Source: Bacteroides sp. (GTDB lineage: Bacteria > Bacteroidota > Bacteroidia > Bacteroidales > Bacteroidaceae). From it: a stretch of DNA of 64,000 bases. The stretch's first letter is position 1; every line of letters starts with the position of its first letter. The notes below the pieces were generated by a model, which was given only the letters and a program-made list of their open reading frames with translations, was not told the origin of the DNA and ran no database searches. The stretch lies in the NCBI GenBank assembly GCA_020861095.1, contig JAJBTC010000018.1, positions 1-64,000 of the forward strand, in the 5' to 3' direction. A program made the position numbers and the translations under genes. This document shows positions 46,614 through 55,794 of this stretch, piece by piece.

Positions 46614-49226
46614 TCAATTCAGGATGTCTTTTCCCAGATTGAAGGTTTTAGTCGTATGATTCTTGTCATAGTCAAACAGCAGGTCTCCGTTCTGCTTGTA
46701 AAGGATCACGTGGTTGAGCCGGAACCAGATGACAGCGGCTCCGACCCTGACACCGTCTATGATATCCATCCGGATGTCTCCGGATGGCAAGGTACGCAGA
46801 CTGACTTTGCTGTCATTCTGCACCCTGACCTTATCGAAACTGACCGACTTGCCGTGGGAAGTCTGTATCGTCATGACCCCGCTTTCATTCACCACCACGG
46901 AGATGGCGGCTATGTTCTTATAAATATTCGGGCATCTCTGCTTGAAGGAGGGATTGTACCTATCCAATGCCGCTACTACATCCGCACCGTTGACGCGGCG
47001 TCCGGGCTTGCTCATCATTTCTATGAATGCGAAAACTCCCGCGATGGAGGGATCCGTACGGTTGGAGATCCATTGATTGTTGAGCTGATGCAGCAGATCG
47101 GCCACAGCAAGTTCTTCCGCGGCATGGGTCACCTGGGCATGAGCTACAGCGAGGTGATCACTGCCAGGCAGAATTCCGGTCAGCAACAGATGTCCGTTGT
47201 CCAAAGAAGTAAGCCTGACGGGAGGCATCTCTCCCGTCTGGGGAAACTCCAGTTTATCTATCACTCTGCCGCTGCGGTCCAATGTATAGGTATAGGCATT
47301 GCAGGCTTTTTCCTCCGGCTTTATCCCCCTCAGCCAGTCCACTGTTCCCCGGGAAGAGAGAGCCGCCAGAAATACCTGGGCCGATCCTGTTTCAGGCAAC
47401 CGTACGTCATCCAGAAGCAGATCCGACAGGGCTGTTCCGGTCAGATACAACCCATCTTCCTCTGCGAAAAGGGCCAGTTGCAGGATATCCTGTTGCGAAC
47501 GAAGGGGAATAAACCAGTCGAACGAGCCGTTCGGATCGACACGCCCGATAAATGCCGACACGCCCGCAGCCGGATGATGGGTCTGTCCCGCACAGGTCAC
47601 CGATCGGTTGAAATACCCACACACGTAATACCTACCGTCGGGAGCCGCGATCAGATGGTCCCGCGCCGCGCCGGGATACATGCCTTGGGGTTGCAACACT
47701 TCCCAGAGAGACCATTCGCGTTCGAGTTGCAGGTCGGCGTTTCTCACCGGGATCAGTTCTGCCTTCGAGGTAGCATAGCGCGCCATGGCCATCCCTACCA
47801 GAGAGTTGACATAGGTGGGATCGCAGGAGACATACTGCCTTCCCTGGTAGGTATATGTATAGGCTTCTTTGTTGAAACCTGCTATACACACTCCCGTAGA
47901 GGCGTGTCCGGGATACAACAAACCAATGGTGGGATAACCCAGCAGGGAATGTACCATGTAGCTGAGCAATACGGCACGGTCTTCACAGTCGGTATATGGA
48001 TAGGCCAGACACTCTTCTACGAAGAAATAACGTTCGCGTCCGAATTGCTCTTCGTCTGTCATATACGGGAATCCCGCGTAGATGAAGTCGAGCAGCAACT
48101 GTACCTTTTCCTCTCCGGTAGAACAGCCTTCCAGCAAAGGGATAAAGCTGGTATACAGATCTGTTTTCAGTTCGGAAGAAACCGAGGCATCGAAGTAGAC
48201 CTGCATATCCGTAGCCGGATAGTCGTTGTAAAAGTCGATCACTCCCTGGTTGTACCGCAAAGAGAGATCGTGGTCTTTCCCGTGGAAGGAGAAACGGACC
48301 CGACGCTCTCCCACCGGCGCGTCCGCGAAATGAAGCGCAGTGGAAAGGTTCATATCTAATTTTCTGTTGCCTTCGGAAAACTCACCGTCGTAGGTACGGA
48401 TGCCTCCGGGTATGGGCTGCAAGGCATAATAACGCACTCCGTTCTTTTCTATATACGGGTGTTCGTAGATCTTTTGTACGAACGACAACAGGATCACCAG
48501 CTCGTTGCTGCTGCTGAAAGCTAAGCGTGTGCTGTAGCCGGCTTTGTTCATCAGGAACCAGGTCAGCAGACGCTCGGATGCAATGTCCTGGCCATACAGT
48601 TGCGAAGCCATCGACTGAACGAGCCGGTAGAATCCCCAGTCGTTCAGTCCATACCGCTCTTTGATGGTAAACAACTGATCGAGCAGGCTGTCGTAAGAGG
48701 TCTCTGCTTTCGCACGCCAGTAACCGGCTACTTCTCTCTCCCGCATTTCTCCCTGATAGGGAAGCGCCAGTTTCCTGTCTACGGGGATGCTCCATGTACT
48801 GCCGTAAAAGGAGAACACGACCGGTTGCATATCTGCCGATGCTTCCGGAGACCGGGGGATACGGGGATGGTTGGAGGGCGCAACCGGATCCGCAGCTACC
48901 GGGGTCGCAGCCAGCGGAACGGTAGAAGAGGGCCGCTGCTCGTCGGGAATGGCCCGAGGTGGGGTCACCGGTTTGGGAACACACTCTCTTAATTCACCGG
49001 AAAACACGCTGAATTCTTTCCAGTGCTGTTCCAGCATCTCACTGAAAGCCTTGTCTTGTTCTTCTGCAAAACGATGGAAATCGGTACGGATCTCTTCGGT
49101 GAACAGATGTATTTCTTCCTGAAAGCCGGAAAGCATCTGATCCATCTCTTTCTGCAACTCCTCCGGAGTCTGCGCAGAAAGAAGACCACATACCAAACAA
49201 AAACATATAAAGATGTGCTGTCGCAT
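46614..49226 (-). CDS. Exported transglutaminase-like protein
   Basis: 870 residues from MRQHIFICFCLVCGLLSAQ at 49226; the frame is open to 49343 and an alternative ATG lies at 49235, but the signal peptide fits here. Residues 20-75 are a charged helix (EEIHLFTEEIRTDFHRFAEE). A transglutaminase-fold domain lies around residues 375-475 with the triad Cys414 (YPYTDCEDRAVLLSYMV), His441 (LYPGHASTGV) and Asp469 (YVSCDPTYVN). Such domains act as cysteine peptidases or transglutaminases, but the substrate is unknown. The rest (about 500-870) is beta-rich and not recognised. Third gene of the five-gene cluster. Confidence 0.8.
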   Translation of the reverse strand: MRQHIFICFCLVCGLLSAQTPEELQKEMDQMLSGFQEEIHLFTEEIRTDFHRFAEEQDKAFSEMLEQHWKEFSVFSGELRECVPKPVTPPRAIPDEQRPSSTVPLAATPVAADPVAPSNHPRIPRSPEASADMQPVVFSFYGSTWSIPVDRKLALPYQGEMREREVAGYWRAKAETSYDSLLDQLFTIKERYGLNDWGFYRLVQSMASQLYGQDIASERLLTWFLMNKAGYSTRLAFSSSNELVILLSFVQKIYEHPYIEKNGVRYYALQPIPGGIRTYDGEFSEGNRKLDMNLSTALHFADAPVGERRVRFSFHGKDHDLSLRYNQGVIDFYNDYPATDMQVYFDASVSSELKTDLYTSFIPLLEGCSTGEEKVQLLLDFIYAGFPYMTDEEQFGRERYFFVEECLAYPYTDCEDRAVLLSYMVHSLLGYPTIGLLYPGHASTGVCIAGFNKEAYTYTYQGRQYVSCDPTYVNSLVGMAMARYATSKAELIPVRNADLQLEREWSLWEVLQPQGMYPGAARDHLIAAPDGRYYVCGYFNRSVTCAGQTHHPAAGVSAFIGRVDPNGSFDWFIPLRSQQDILQLALFAEEDGLYLTGTALSDLLLDDVRLPETGSAQVFLAALSSRGTVDWLRGIKPEEKACNAYTYTLDRSGRVIDKLEFPQTGEMPPVRLTSLDNGHLLLTGILPGSDHLAVAHAQVTHAAEELAVADLLHQLNNQWISNRTDPSIAGVFAFIEMMSKPGRRVNGADVVAALDRYNPSFKQRCPNIYKNIAAISVVVNESGVMTIQTSHGKSVSFDKVRVQNDSKVSLRTLPSGDIRMDIIDGVRVGAAVIWFRLNHVILYKQNGDLLFDYDKNHTTKTFNLGKDILN

Positions 49227-49305
49227 ACGAATCATTTTTGAGTTCGGAGCATGGAACCGGAATACCGGTTGTCTGCTTCTGCTACTCAGATTAATACCCT
49301 GCTTT

Positions 49306-50136
49306 TTACTCTGTGATCTGAAGCATCTGCAATACGGTAGCACGTTCGTGGGCGGGAATGCTGTATACCCACTTCAACACGCTTTCGAATGTGACTTTCT
49401 GATCGGTATAAGGAATATTTTGCCGGGTGGCGATCATCATGAGGTTGATCCGTTCGAAAGGTTTACGGGTCACCTTGGAGAGTTCGTATTTCAGACCGTT
49501 GCCGGGGAAGGTATACTCCTGATCGGCCAGGAACAGACGGGAAGCCTCGAGTTCATTCGGGAATACCACGGAACCTCCGTCTTCATCGAACCAGAAGATG
49601 GTGAGGTAGGCATCCCGGTTCCGGGACCGTATGTTGAAACTCAGTCCATCGCCGTTCTTATATGTATTTCCCACGCCTGTCAGTTCCAGGACAAACTCCC
49701 GGTCGGTCTGCTCGTTTACCCTGACCACCGCGCCAATGGTGACCTCTTTGGAAAGGGTCTCGGTACGCGGGTCCCAGATAGTACGGACTTTCCTGTCGGT
49801 CACATTCATCATCCCGCCGATAGCAATGGCGTTGACTTGTGAATAGACCTCGTAGAAATTGCTGTTGTCATTCTCCGATACCTGCCCGAAGGCGGAGAAG
49901 ACCTCCTCGAAAACACCGGCCTTGCGCAAAGCCTCTTTACGGGCTTCCATCAGTGCTTTTTCCTCGGCCTGACGCGGAGTGATATCGTCACTGACTACCC
50001 AGACCCCGGTACATCCCTGGACTTTCACCTCTTTTTGTGCGGATAAAGAGACAAAAGGCAACATACAAGCCAGCCAGAGGAGAGACACAGGTTTCCTGCC
50101 GGGGAAAATAGTTTTCCTCATCAAACGTAACCACAT
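49306..50136 (-). CDS. Exported DUF4384-like protein
   Basis: 276 residues. Signal peptide up to about residue 34 (LLWLACMLPFVSLSAQ). Residues 50-160 look like an LPP20/FlgT-type fold (ITPRQAEEKALMEARKEALR). Residues 165-265 resemble DUF4384 (SRNRDAYLTIFWFDEDGGSV then VFPNELEASRLF). DUF4384 is commonly found fused to or beside caspase-family proteins in bacteria, which ties this gene to the caspase gene four positions downstream. The function is unknown. The gap to the previous gene is 27 bases. Confidence 0.75.
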   Translation of the reverse strand: MWLRLMRKTIFPGRKPVSLLWLACMLPFVSLSAQKEVKVQGCTGVWVVSDDITPRQAEEKALMEARKEALRKAGVFEEVFSAFGQVSENDNSNFYEVYSQVNAIAIGGMMNVTDRKVRTIWDPRTETLSKEVTIGAVVRVNEQTDREFVLELTGVGNTYKNGDGLSFNIRSRNRDAYLTIFWFDEDGGSVVFPNELEASRLFLADQEYTFPGNGLKYELSKVTRKPFERINLMMIATRQNIPYTDQKVTFESVLKWVYSIPAHERATVLQMLQITE

Positions 50137-50163
50137 GATAATCGGATATTCCTTTCTTTGGGG

Positions 50164-50844
50164 TTACAGGATAGCATCTACTTTTTCTCCCAGACCTTCC
50201 GATTGCTTGTTGAGGTCGGCACGGATCGCGTCTTTGGTCAGGTGGAGGGCTTCGTCGGTATCGTAGCCCAGGGTGATCTGCACTTCAAAGTTCCCTGTTG
50301 GCAACTGGCGATAGATCTCTACCACAGGGATCACCTGACCCAGTTTTCCGGAGATAAGGGTCTTGCTGCTACTTACCATAGACGTAACTGTGGCAGCCTC
50401 TTCGGTAGTCATCTCCTGGTTGTTTACCTTCATCTCGATCATCTGTGCCAGCTGGCTCTCCATCTGCCCAACTAACTCCAGCTTGGCTAAGTTGGTTGCC
50501 TGCATCTTAGCGGCATTCTGATTGCCGGCTACGGAATTGGCCTGTCCCAACAGGTATTTAGGAGTGTGATCGGGAGTGAGTTCGTACTGCATACGCCAGG
50601 CACGTTCGAGCTGTTTTTCCATGGGGATCTTGCCCACAGGCACCATATACCCTTGCCTGGCCAGCCTCTTCGCATCTTTACGAGCCTCTTTGCTGGCCTT
50701 CTTGTGTACCTGTTTGTCTACAACGGCATTGTGCTTGTTTTCATTCTTGTACATCTTCTTTGCTTCTTTCGTGGTTTGCGCGTAAGAAGAGGTACAGATC
50801 ACAGAGAAGAGAAAAATGAATAGATAAGTAAATTTGCTTTTCAT
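50164..50844 (-). CDS. Exported LPP20-like hypothetical protein
   Basis: 226 residues, signal peptide MKSKFTYLFIFLFSVICTSS (cleaved near AYAQ, residue 22). A lysine-rich helix (residues 25-65) precedes a predicted alpha/beta region (VAGNQNAAKMQATNLAKLEL, then VPVVEIYRQLPTGNFEVQIT). This pattern is seen in LPP20/SIMPL-like lipoprotein families, though there is no lipobox here. It is the first gene of the caspase cluster, with a good promoter 110 bases upstream. Function unknown. Confidence 0.65.
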   Translation of the reverse strand: MKSKFTYLFIFLFSVICTSSYAQTTKEAKKMYKNENKHNAVVDKQVHKKASKEARKDAKRLARQGYMVPVGKIPMEKQLERAWRMQYELTPDHTPKYLLGQANSVAGNQNAAKMQATNLAKLELVGQMESQLAQMIEMKVNNQEMTTEEAATVTSMVSSSKTLISGKLGQVIPVVEIYRQLPTGNFEVQITLGYDTDEALHLTKDAIRADLNKQSEGLGEKVDAIL

Positions 50845-50954
50845 ACGTTAAATGTTTTATTTCACAACTATGTAATTTCAAATCAGTAATGTAAAAAGTT
50901 CCTTTTTTCCGACAAAATCTTCAGATGTATGTGGTTTGTATTATTTAACTGAGG

Positions 50955-50984
50955 CAAATGTAATATAAATAATTAAAAAACAAA
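50955..50984 (-). promoter_or_regulatory. Promoter of the caspase-cluster operon
   Basis: On the minus strand TTTG (50981-50984), an 18-base spacer and TACATTTG (50955-50962) match both boxes of the Bacteroidota promoter (-33 TTTG, -7 TAnnTTTG). The leader before the ATG at 50844 would be about 100 bases. Confidence 0.7.
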
Positions 50985-51301
50985 CATCACTCTTTTGTAA
51001 AGCACCCTAACAATGCCTGTTACCGTCCTTACTGTCTTTGCAGGAAAGGCAGTAACATCCATATTATCTACTTGTTCTATGAACAGACACACCCATCTGT
51101 TTGGGTCTTGTTTGAGATTTCATCCATTACATAGAGAAATAAATAGTGTTTTTGATAGCATATTCTCCCCGGTATTTCTATATTCCTTTTTAAAGCAATC
51201 GGAAGATTTGCACCATAAGAGTAACTACCCTTTCCATAGACTCGTTAAAGATTTAACCTAAATTATTTAACAATCATGAGTTAAAATAGTAATTTTATTT
51301 G
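50985..51301. other. Divergent A+T-rich intergenic region
   Basis: The rest of the 505-base gap between the caspase cluster and the protein-glutaminase gene. It shows no ORF of interest, no palindrome repeat and no tRNA. It must hold the plus-strand promoter; TACTTTAG at 51302-51309 is the only -7-like element near the start codon. Confidence 0.5.
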
Positions 51302-51349
51302 TACTTTAGCTTCCATATTTCATTTATAATTATTTTAATTGAATTCAAC

Positions 51350-52297
51350 ATGAACAGACAATGGTTATTTTTTGGTTTGGGGATAATTCTACTCAGTGGA
51401 CTGATCTTTTCCTGTAACCACACGGCTAAAGAGAGTAAAAAAACGAATGAAGCAGAAGTGTATTCTACCCGGACTTCAGGTGTGGAATCCGGTGAACTGG
51501 TACCTACACGCGTAGAGGTGAAAGAAGGAGTAGCTTATATCGCGTTTGTTCAGAGTGCACGGCTGTTCCATATGGATATGGAACTGGAAAATGGGAATCA
51601 ATACCTTGCCTGGTTGGAGCAGGCCATCCGGGAAAATCATCCGGTCACCGTCTCCGTGGAAGAGGGCACGACTACTGTAGTAGAGATCGCTCCCGCCCCG
51701 GAAAGTGCGATACAAACTTACCAGGAATCTTTACTTCCTCCCGCGGAGGCGTTAGCAGATGTTTCGGATATCATACCCGATGAAGCCACCTTGCTGGCTT
51801 TATTTGAAAAAATGAACGATCCCGGTATTCCTTTCTATTATGCGGTAGATGGCTGCTATGCCCGGGCACACAAGATGCGCCAGATCTTAAATGAAAACGG
51901 ATACGAGTGTGAGAAACAATTTATCTTCGGTGATCTGGCGGCTTATACAGGTACTTGCTGTGTAGAATGGGGTAACTTTCATGTAGCTCCCCTGGTTTCT
52001 TACAGGAACTCTGCCGGGGAAGTAGAGAAAGTGATTGTAGACCCCTCGTTGTTCCCAGACGGACCTGTATCTGTAGAAGCCTGGCATGCATCTTGCCTGA
52101 ATGCGGATTGCCTGGAAAGCCCTTCCATCTCCCGGATAGTGAATACCACAGGTTCTGTGTTTTTATATGTGCAGACAGGAGGGATTCCTGTTTACGATAC
52201 GCATTACAGAAAGACAGACTGCGTGATAGCTACCTACAAAGATCTGTCGGGTTGTACCGAGCCTCACCCATCGATTGCCTGGTGCATGATCTTATAA
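51350..52297 (+). CDS. Protein-glutamine glutaminase-like lipoprotein
   Basis: 315 residues from MNRQWLFFGLGIILLSGLIF at 51350; lipobox LIFSCNHT, Cys22. The in-frame ATG at 51299 is rejected because it would bury the signal. Residues 150-300 match the protein-glutaminase (protein glutamine deamidase) family: DGCYARAHKMRQIL, GNFHVAPLVSY and VIVDPSLFPDGPVSVEAWH. The expected triad is Cys169, His211 and Asp231, with spacings of 42 and 20, close to those of the Chryseobacterium enzyme as I remember it. The family converts protein-bound glutamine to glutamate with release of ammonia. The N-terminal 145 residues could be the propeptide-like region. Divergent from the caspase cluster; terminator at the stop codon. 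Confidence 0.82.
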   Translation: MNRQWLFFGLGIILLSGLIFSCNHTAKESKKTNEAEVYSTRTSGVESGELVPTRVEVKEGVAYIAFVQSARLFHMDMELENGNQYLAWLEQAIRENHPVTVSVEEGTTTVVEIAPAPESAIQTYQESLLPPAEALADVSDIIPDEATLLALFEKMNDPGIPFYYAVDGCYARAHKMRQILNENGYECEKQFIFGDLAAYTGTCCVEWGNFHVAPLVSYRNSAGEVEKVIVDPSLFPDGPVSVEAWHASCLNADCLESPSISRIVNTTGSVFLYVQTGGIPVYDTHYRKTDCVIATYKDLSGCTEPHPSIAWCMIL

Positions 52298-52338
52298 GAA
52301 AAGGAGGAGATTCCGGTCGGGATCTCCTCCTTTTTCTT
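52296..52338. terminator. Bidirectional terminator
   Basis: AAGAAAAGGAGGAGAT pairs with ATCTCCTCCTTTTTCTT around a short CCGGTCGG loop, overlapping the TAA of the glutaminase gene. It ends both that gene and the convergent nucleotidyltransferase gene, whose stop is at 52349. Confidence 0.85.
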
Positions 52339-52348
52339 CCTGCTTGTA

Positions 52349-53251
52349 TCAGAACAGCTTCCGTGGATATTCACCCGCATCCACCAGCGCCTGTATTTTA
52401 TCCACTACACTCTGACGGTCTTCCGCGTATGTCACGCCAAACCATTTGGAGGTAGTATCCAGGACTTTCACCCGCACTGTACCGTCTGTCACTAATTTGT
52501 TGACCATAAGGGGTATGAAATATTCCGATTTCAGATTGTCCCTATTTTCTTTCAGGAATTCTTTGAAATACTCTTCCGAATACTCAAAATAGTCAGGCGT
52601 AAAGCCCCACATATTCATAGAGACTGGTGTGTTGTCGTCAATCGTTACCACTTGTCCGTTCTCATCTGTGAAAGAGACTTTCCCGTCTACCCTTTCGATG
52701 GCTGTACGCTCTACGACAGTAGTCAGGTATCCGTCCTTATCGGTTCCGCAGATACCCCGGGCCACGGTTCCGCTTTCGCTCAATGTATTTCCTACACGAT
52801 AGCCTACCATGCAATAATCATTCTGTTTGCCTGTCATGTGGGTAAGTGCTTCTCCCAGGACGGCGAAACTGTGACGACCGTAGAAATCGTCCGCATTGAT
52901 CACGGCAAACGGTTCGTGGATCACCTCTTTGCCCATCAGCACCGCGTGATTGGTACCCCAGGGTTTTACCCGGTCGGGCGGACAGGTAAAGCCTTCGGGC
53001 AGGCTGTCGAGAGACTGGAACACAAGTTCTGCGGGGATATGATCCTTGTATTTACTGAGGATCTTGTCACGGAAGTCGGCTTCAAAATCTTTGCGGATCA
53101 CAAACACGACTTTTCCAAATCCCCCGCGTATCGCGTCATAAATGGAATAGTCCATAATTGTTTCCCCGTTCGGGCCCAGCCCGTCCAGCTGTTTCAATCC
53201 ACCGTAACGGCTTCCCATACCTGCCGCAAGTACAAATAATGTTGGTTTCAT
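52349..53251 (-). CDS. Sugar-nucleotide-type nucleotidyltransferase
   Basis: 300 residues of the NTP_transferase (GT-A-like) fold. The N-terminal signature LFVLAAGMGSRYGGLKQLDG, the NADDFYGRHSFAV metal-site block and VSMNMWGFTPDYF are present. Members activate sugar phosphates with NTP, but this Bacteroidales-type family has no assigned substrate that I know. Cytoplasmic. It has its own promoter-like TACATTTG at 53301-53308. It lies downstream of tamL but across a gap of 143 bases. Confidence 0.82.
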   Translation of the reverse strand: MKPTLFVLAAGMGSRYGGLKQLDGLGPNGETIMDYSIYDAIRGGFGKVVFVIRKDFEADFRDKILSKYKDHIPAELVFQSLDSLPEGFTCPPDRVKPWGTNHAVLMGKEVIHEPFAVINADDFYGRHSFAVLGEALTHMTGKQNDYCMVGYRVGNTLSESGTVARGICGTDKDGYLTTVVERTAIERVDGKVSFTDENGQVVTIDDNTPVSMNMWGFTPDYFEYSEEYFKEFLKENRDNLKSEYFIPLMVNKLVTDGTVRVKVLDTTSKWFGVTYAEDRQSVVDKIQALVDAGEYPRKLF

Positions 53252-53300
53252 ACGCGTAATATATGTTTAAAAAGGTTAGTTGTTTTCATCAGATGTAGCG

Positions 53301-53308
53301 CAAATGTA
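53301..53308 (-). promoter_or_regulatory. Promoter -7 element for the nucleotidyltransferase
   Basis: TACATTTG on the minus strand fits TAnnTTTG, 50 bases before the ATG at 53251. No clear -33 box. Confidence 0.5.
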
Positions 53309-53394
53309 CAAAAAAATACCGGCAGCCACAGGCTAAGGGATCCTATTCTTAGACCTTTTCTGTCCGAACGGACAAAATAATCAGATAGGCTGCA

Positions 53395-55779
53395 TCAGAA
53401 GGGATAGCCGATGGCCAGGTGATAGCCCAGGGCGTCTTTGAAACGCGGTATGTTGTAGTATCCCTTCCTGCCGGTATCATACGGCAGATGCAGTCCGATC
53501 CCCACATCGAAACGGATCACCAGGAAGTCCAGGTCGTACCGAAGACCCGCTCCCGTTCCCAGAGCAATCTGTTTGGGTACATTCTTCCAGTTGAACTTGG
53601 CTTTCGGACGATCCGGATCATCGCGCAGCAACCAGACATTTCCCGCATCCAGGAAGATAGCACCGTGCAGGTCCTTCACCATCCGGAAACGATACTCTAT
53701 ATTCGCCTCCAACCGGATGTCACCTACCTGATTGAGGTAAGACAAACTCCGGTTCAGCGTGTCATTGACAATCGGATCGTATCCTCCCGGCCCGACACTG
53801 CGGACCGTGAAAGCGCGGATGCTGTTGGCTCCTCCCACATAGAACTGCTCGCTGTAGGGAGCCTGGGTAGAATTGCCATACGGCCAGATCACCCCGGTGC
53901 CCAGCCGGGTAGCTACCGCCTGGTCGTTGTTGATCTTCCAGGTATAACGGATCTCCGTGTTGAGCTTCAGAAATTGCGCGAACGTAAAAGCATCTTCCGA
54001 ATGATGGCCCACTTTGTTACCAAACAGCCGATAGATACCGGAAGTAATGTTGCCGGCCTCTGTGACAGTGGTCTGCCACCAGATCGGATGGCGTATCCTG
54101 CGCGCACTGGAGTTGTCAAAGGTGAATGTATATTCCATGGCCGGGATAAACTGGTTCCGGAGGCTTTCATAAATAGCCGGATTGGCTGCCGAGACAGAAT
54201 CAAACTCCGCGGTGGTACTCTGAAGCAGATTGAACGTCAGCCGGAACGGTGTCACGCTGTGACGTATGGTACGCCGGGGCTGGAAATCATACGTTACATT
54301 TCCTCCGTAAGACAGGATGCGATAATACCGGGCCCGATTGAGCAGGTCGGCATTCAGCCGGAACGTGGTGGTGGCCGGAAAGTCATACTCCTTGCCTCCG
54401 AACCGGGGCAGTACCAACCGGGGAAAAGTCAGGGAAGTAGATGCCCCTATTTCATAACTGTTGAGCAGTTTGCCCGTGCGGTTGCTTCCTGTCTGCCATT
54501 CGTAAGAGCCGCGCAGGGTGACGTTCCAGGATTCGGCCCCTTTGAATACATTCTTGCGGGTCACAGAAAAGGAGGCGCCCGGCCCCGTCTGATCGTTGCT
54601 CTTGGTAGTCACATTGAAATCCAGTTCCGCGTCCAACGGCAGATCCATTGTGGCCCGGATATTCAGATCCAGGGTATCAATCGTAGCCATGGAATCACGG
54701 GGAGCATACTGGAACTCTAAGTAACGGAATATATTCAGAGAGGTCAGACGCTCTTGTGTACGGCTGGAACGGGTCTGATTGAACAGGCGACTCCGGTTCT
54801 CTTCCCGTACCGATGCCCGGGCGGCAAACGACCGGTAGTTGACCCATCTGTAAAGCATCCGGGGACGAACCGGCAGTTTGTCATGATAGTAGATGTGCAA
54901 TCCCTGATAATTCAGCGAATCCGTAGGCCGTTCGCCATTGTCACCAAAGAAGTAGAAGGAGGTCTCTCCGATGTAATAAGGTCTTTGAGCCGCCTCGGGC
55001 AGACCCGCCACAGGAATGAGTTTCAGACTGACATGGCCGGGATTCATCAATGTATCGGCCAGATAGGTCATATAGTCCGGACGGAAATAATAGTACCCCC
55101 GGTTGCGCAGGATCTCACTGATACGGTCCCGCTCGTTATCTAAGGCGACCACACTGAACTGATCGCCGGAATGCACACCGGAGCGCCGGCTGCTGCGGTC
55201 GATGATCTGCTGGGTCTGCGGAGCAAACCGCTCGTAGTAAAGGGTATCTATATAGAAGGGATCGCCGCTGTTGACCCTATATTGTATCTTTCCTTTGAGG
55301 CTATCTCTGGGATTGATAAAGGTCTGGTAGTCTACCGTTCCGTGAAAATAGCCGTAGTCGTGCAACAGATTGGTGGCTACTTTGGTACGCACTTCGGGAT
55401 TGACCGTGGAAAGGAAAACCGGGGTGGCCGCGAAACGGTTGAATATCCATCGTCCGAACCCTTTCTCGGAATGAACAAATCCGTTGTAGATCCACAGTCC
55501 GATGGGAAGGGGGAAACGATACCGGGAACTTCCGAACAGGGAGTTATTGGGAGCTTTGGCCAGGGCCGCCTCCACCTCATCCCGGGCCTCTTCGCCGGTA
55601 GAATTATCGATCACCATATCTACATCCATCTTCTTTTGTCCGGTATAAAGTACTTCTCCTTCCGGAAGATTGCGTGTGGTAGAGCAGGAGGAGGACAACA
55701 GGCCCCAGACGAATACCAGGAGGTATCCGGACCAAAAGAATACGGAAGGATATATTTTCTTTTTTGTAAGATGTATCAT
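53395..55779 (-). CDS. tamL: BamA/TamA-family outer-membrane lipoprotein
   Basis: 794 residues. Lipoprotein signal with lipobox WGLLSSSCSTTRNL. It is the TamL type of the Omp85 superfamily found in Bacteroidota: POTRA-like domains (about 45-380) and a C-terminal 16-strand barrel ending FKDALGYHLAIGYPF with the aromatic last residue needed for assembly. The barrel motif EQFYVGGANSIRAFTVRSVG is the conserved L6 loop (VRGF/Y-like, here IRAF). TamL works with TamB in outer-membrane protein or lipid transport. tamB ends 15 bases upstream, so the two are co-transcribed. An essential role is reported in some relatives. Confidence 0.9.
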   Translation of the reverse strand: MIHLTKKKIYPSVFFWSGYLLVFVWGLLSSSCSTTRNLPEGEVLYTGQKKMDVDMVIDNSTGEEARDEVEAALAKAPNNSLFGSSRYRFPLPIGLWIYNGFVHSEKGFGRWIFNRFAATPVFLSTVNPEVRTKVATNLLHDYGYFHGTVDYQTFINPRDSLKGKIQYRVNSGDPFYIDTLYYERFAPQTQQIIDRSSRRSGVHSGDQFSVVALDNERDRISEILRNRGYYYFRPDYMTYLADTLMNPGHVSLKLIPVAGLPEAAQRPYYIGETSFYFFGDNGERPTDSLNYQGLHIYYHDKLPVRPRMLYRWVNYRSFAARASVREENRSRLFNQTRSSRTQERLTSLNIFRYLEFQYAPRDSMATIDTLDLNIRATMDLPLDAELDFNVTTKSNDQTGPGASFSVTRKNVFKGAESWNVTLRGSYEWQTGSNRTGKLLNSYEIGASTSLTFPRLVLPRFGGKEYDFPATTTFRLNADLLNRARYYRILSYGGNVTYDFQPRRTIRHSVTPFRLTFNLLQSTTAEFDSVSAANPAIYESLRNQFIPAMEYTFTFDNSSARRIRHPIWWQTTVTEAGNITSGIYRLFGNKVGHHSEDAFTFAQFLKLNTEIRYTWKINNDQAVATRLGTGVIWPYGNSTQAPYSEQFYVGGANSIRAFTVRSVGPGGYDPIVNDTLNRSLSYLNQVGDIRLEANIEYRFRMVKDLHGAIFLDAGNVWLLRDDPDRPKAKFNWKNVPKQIALGTGAGLRYDLDFLVIRFDVGIGLHLPYDTGRKGYYNIPRFKDALGYHLAIGYPF

Positions 55780-55794
55780 ATCGGGTTCTATCTT

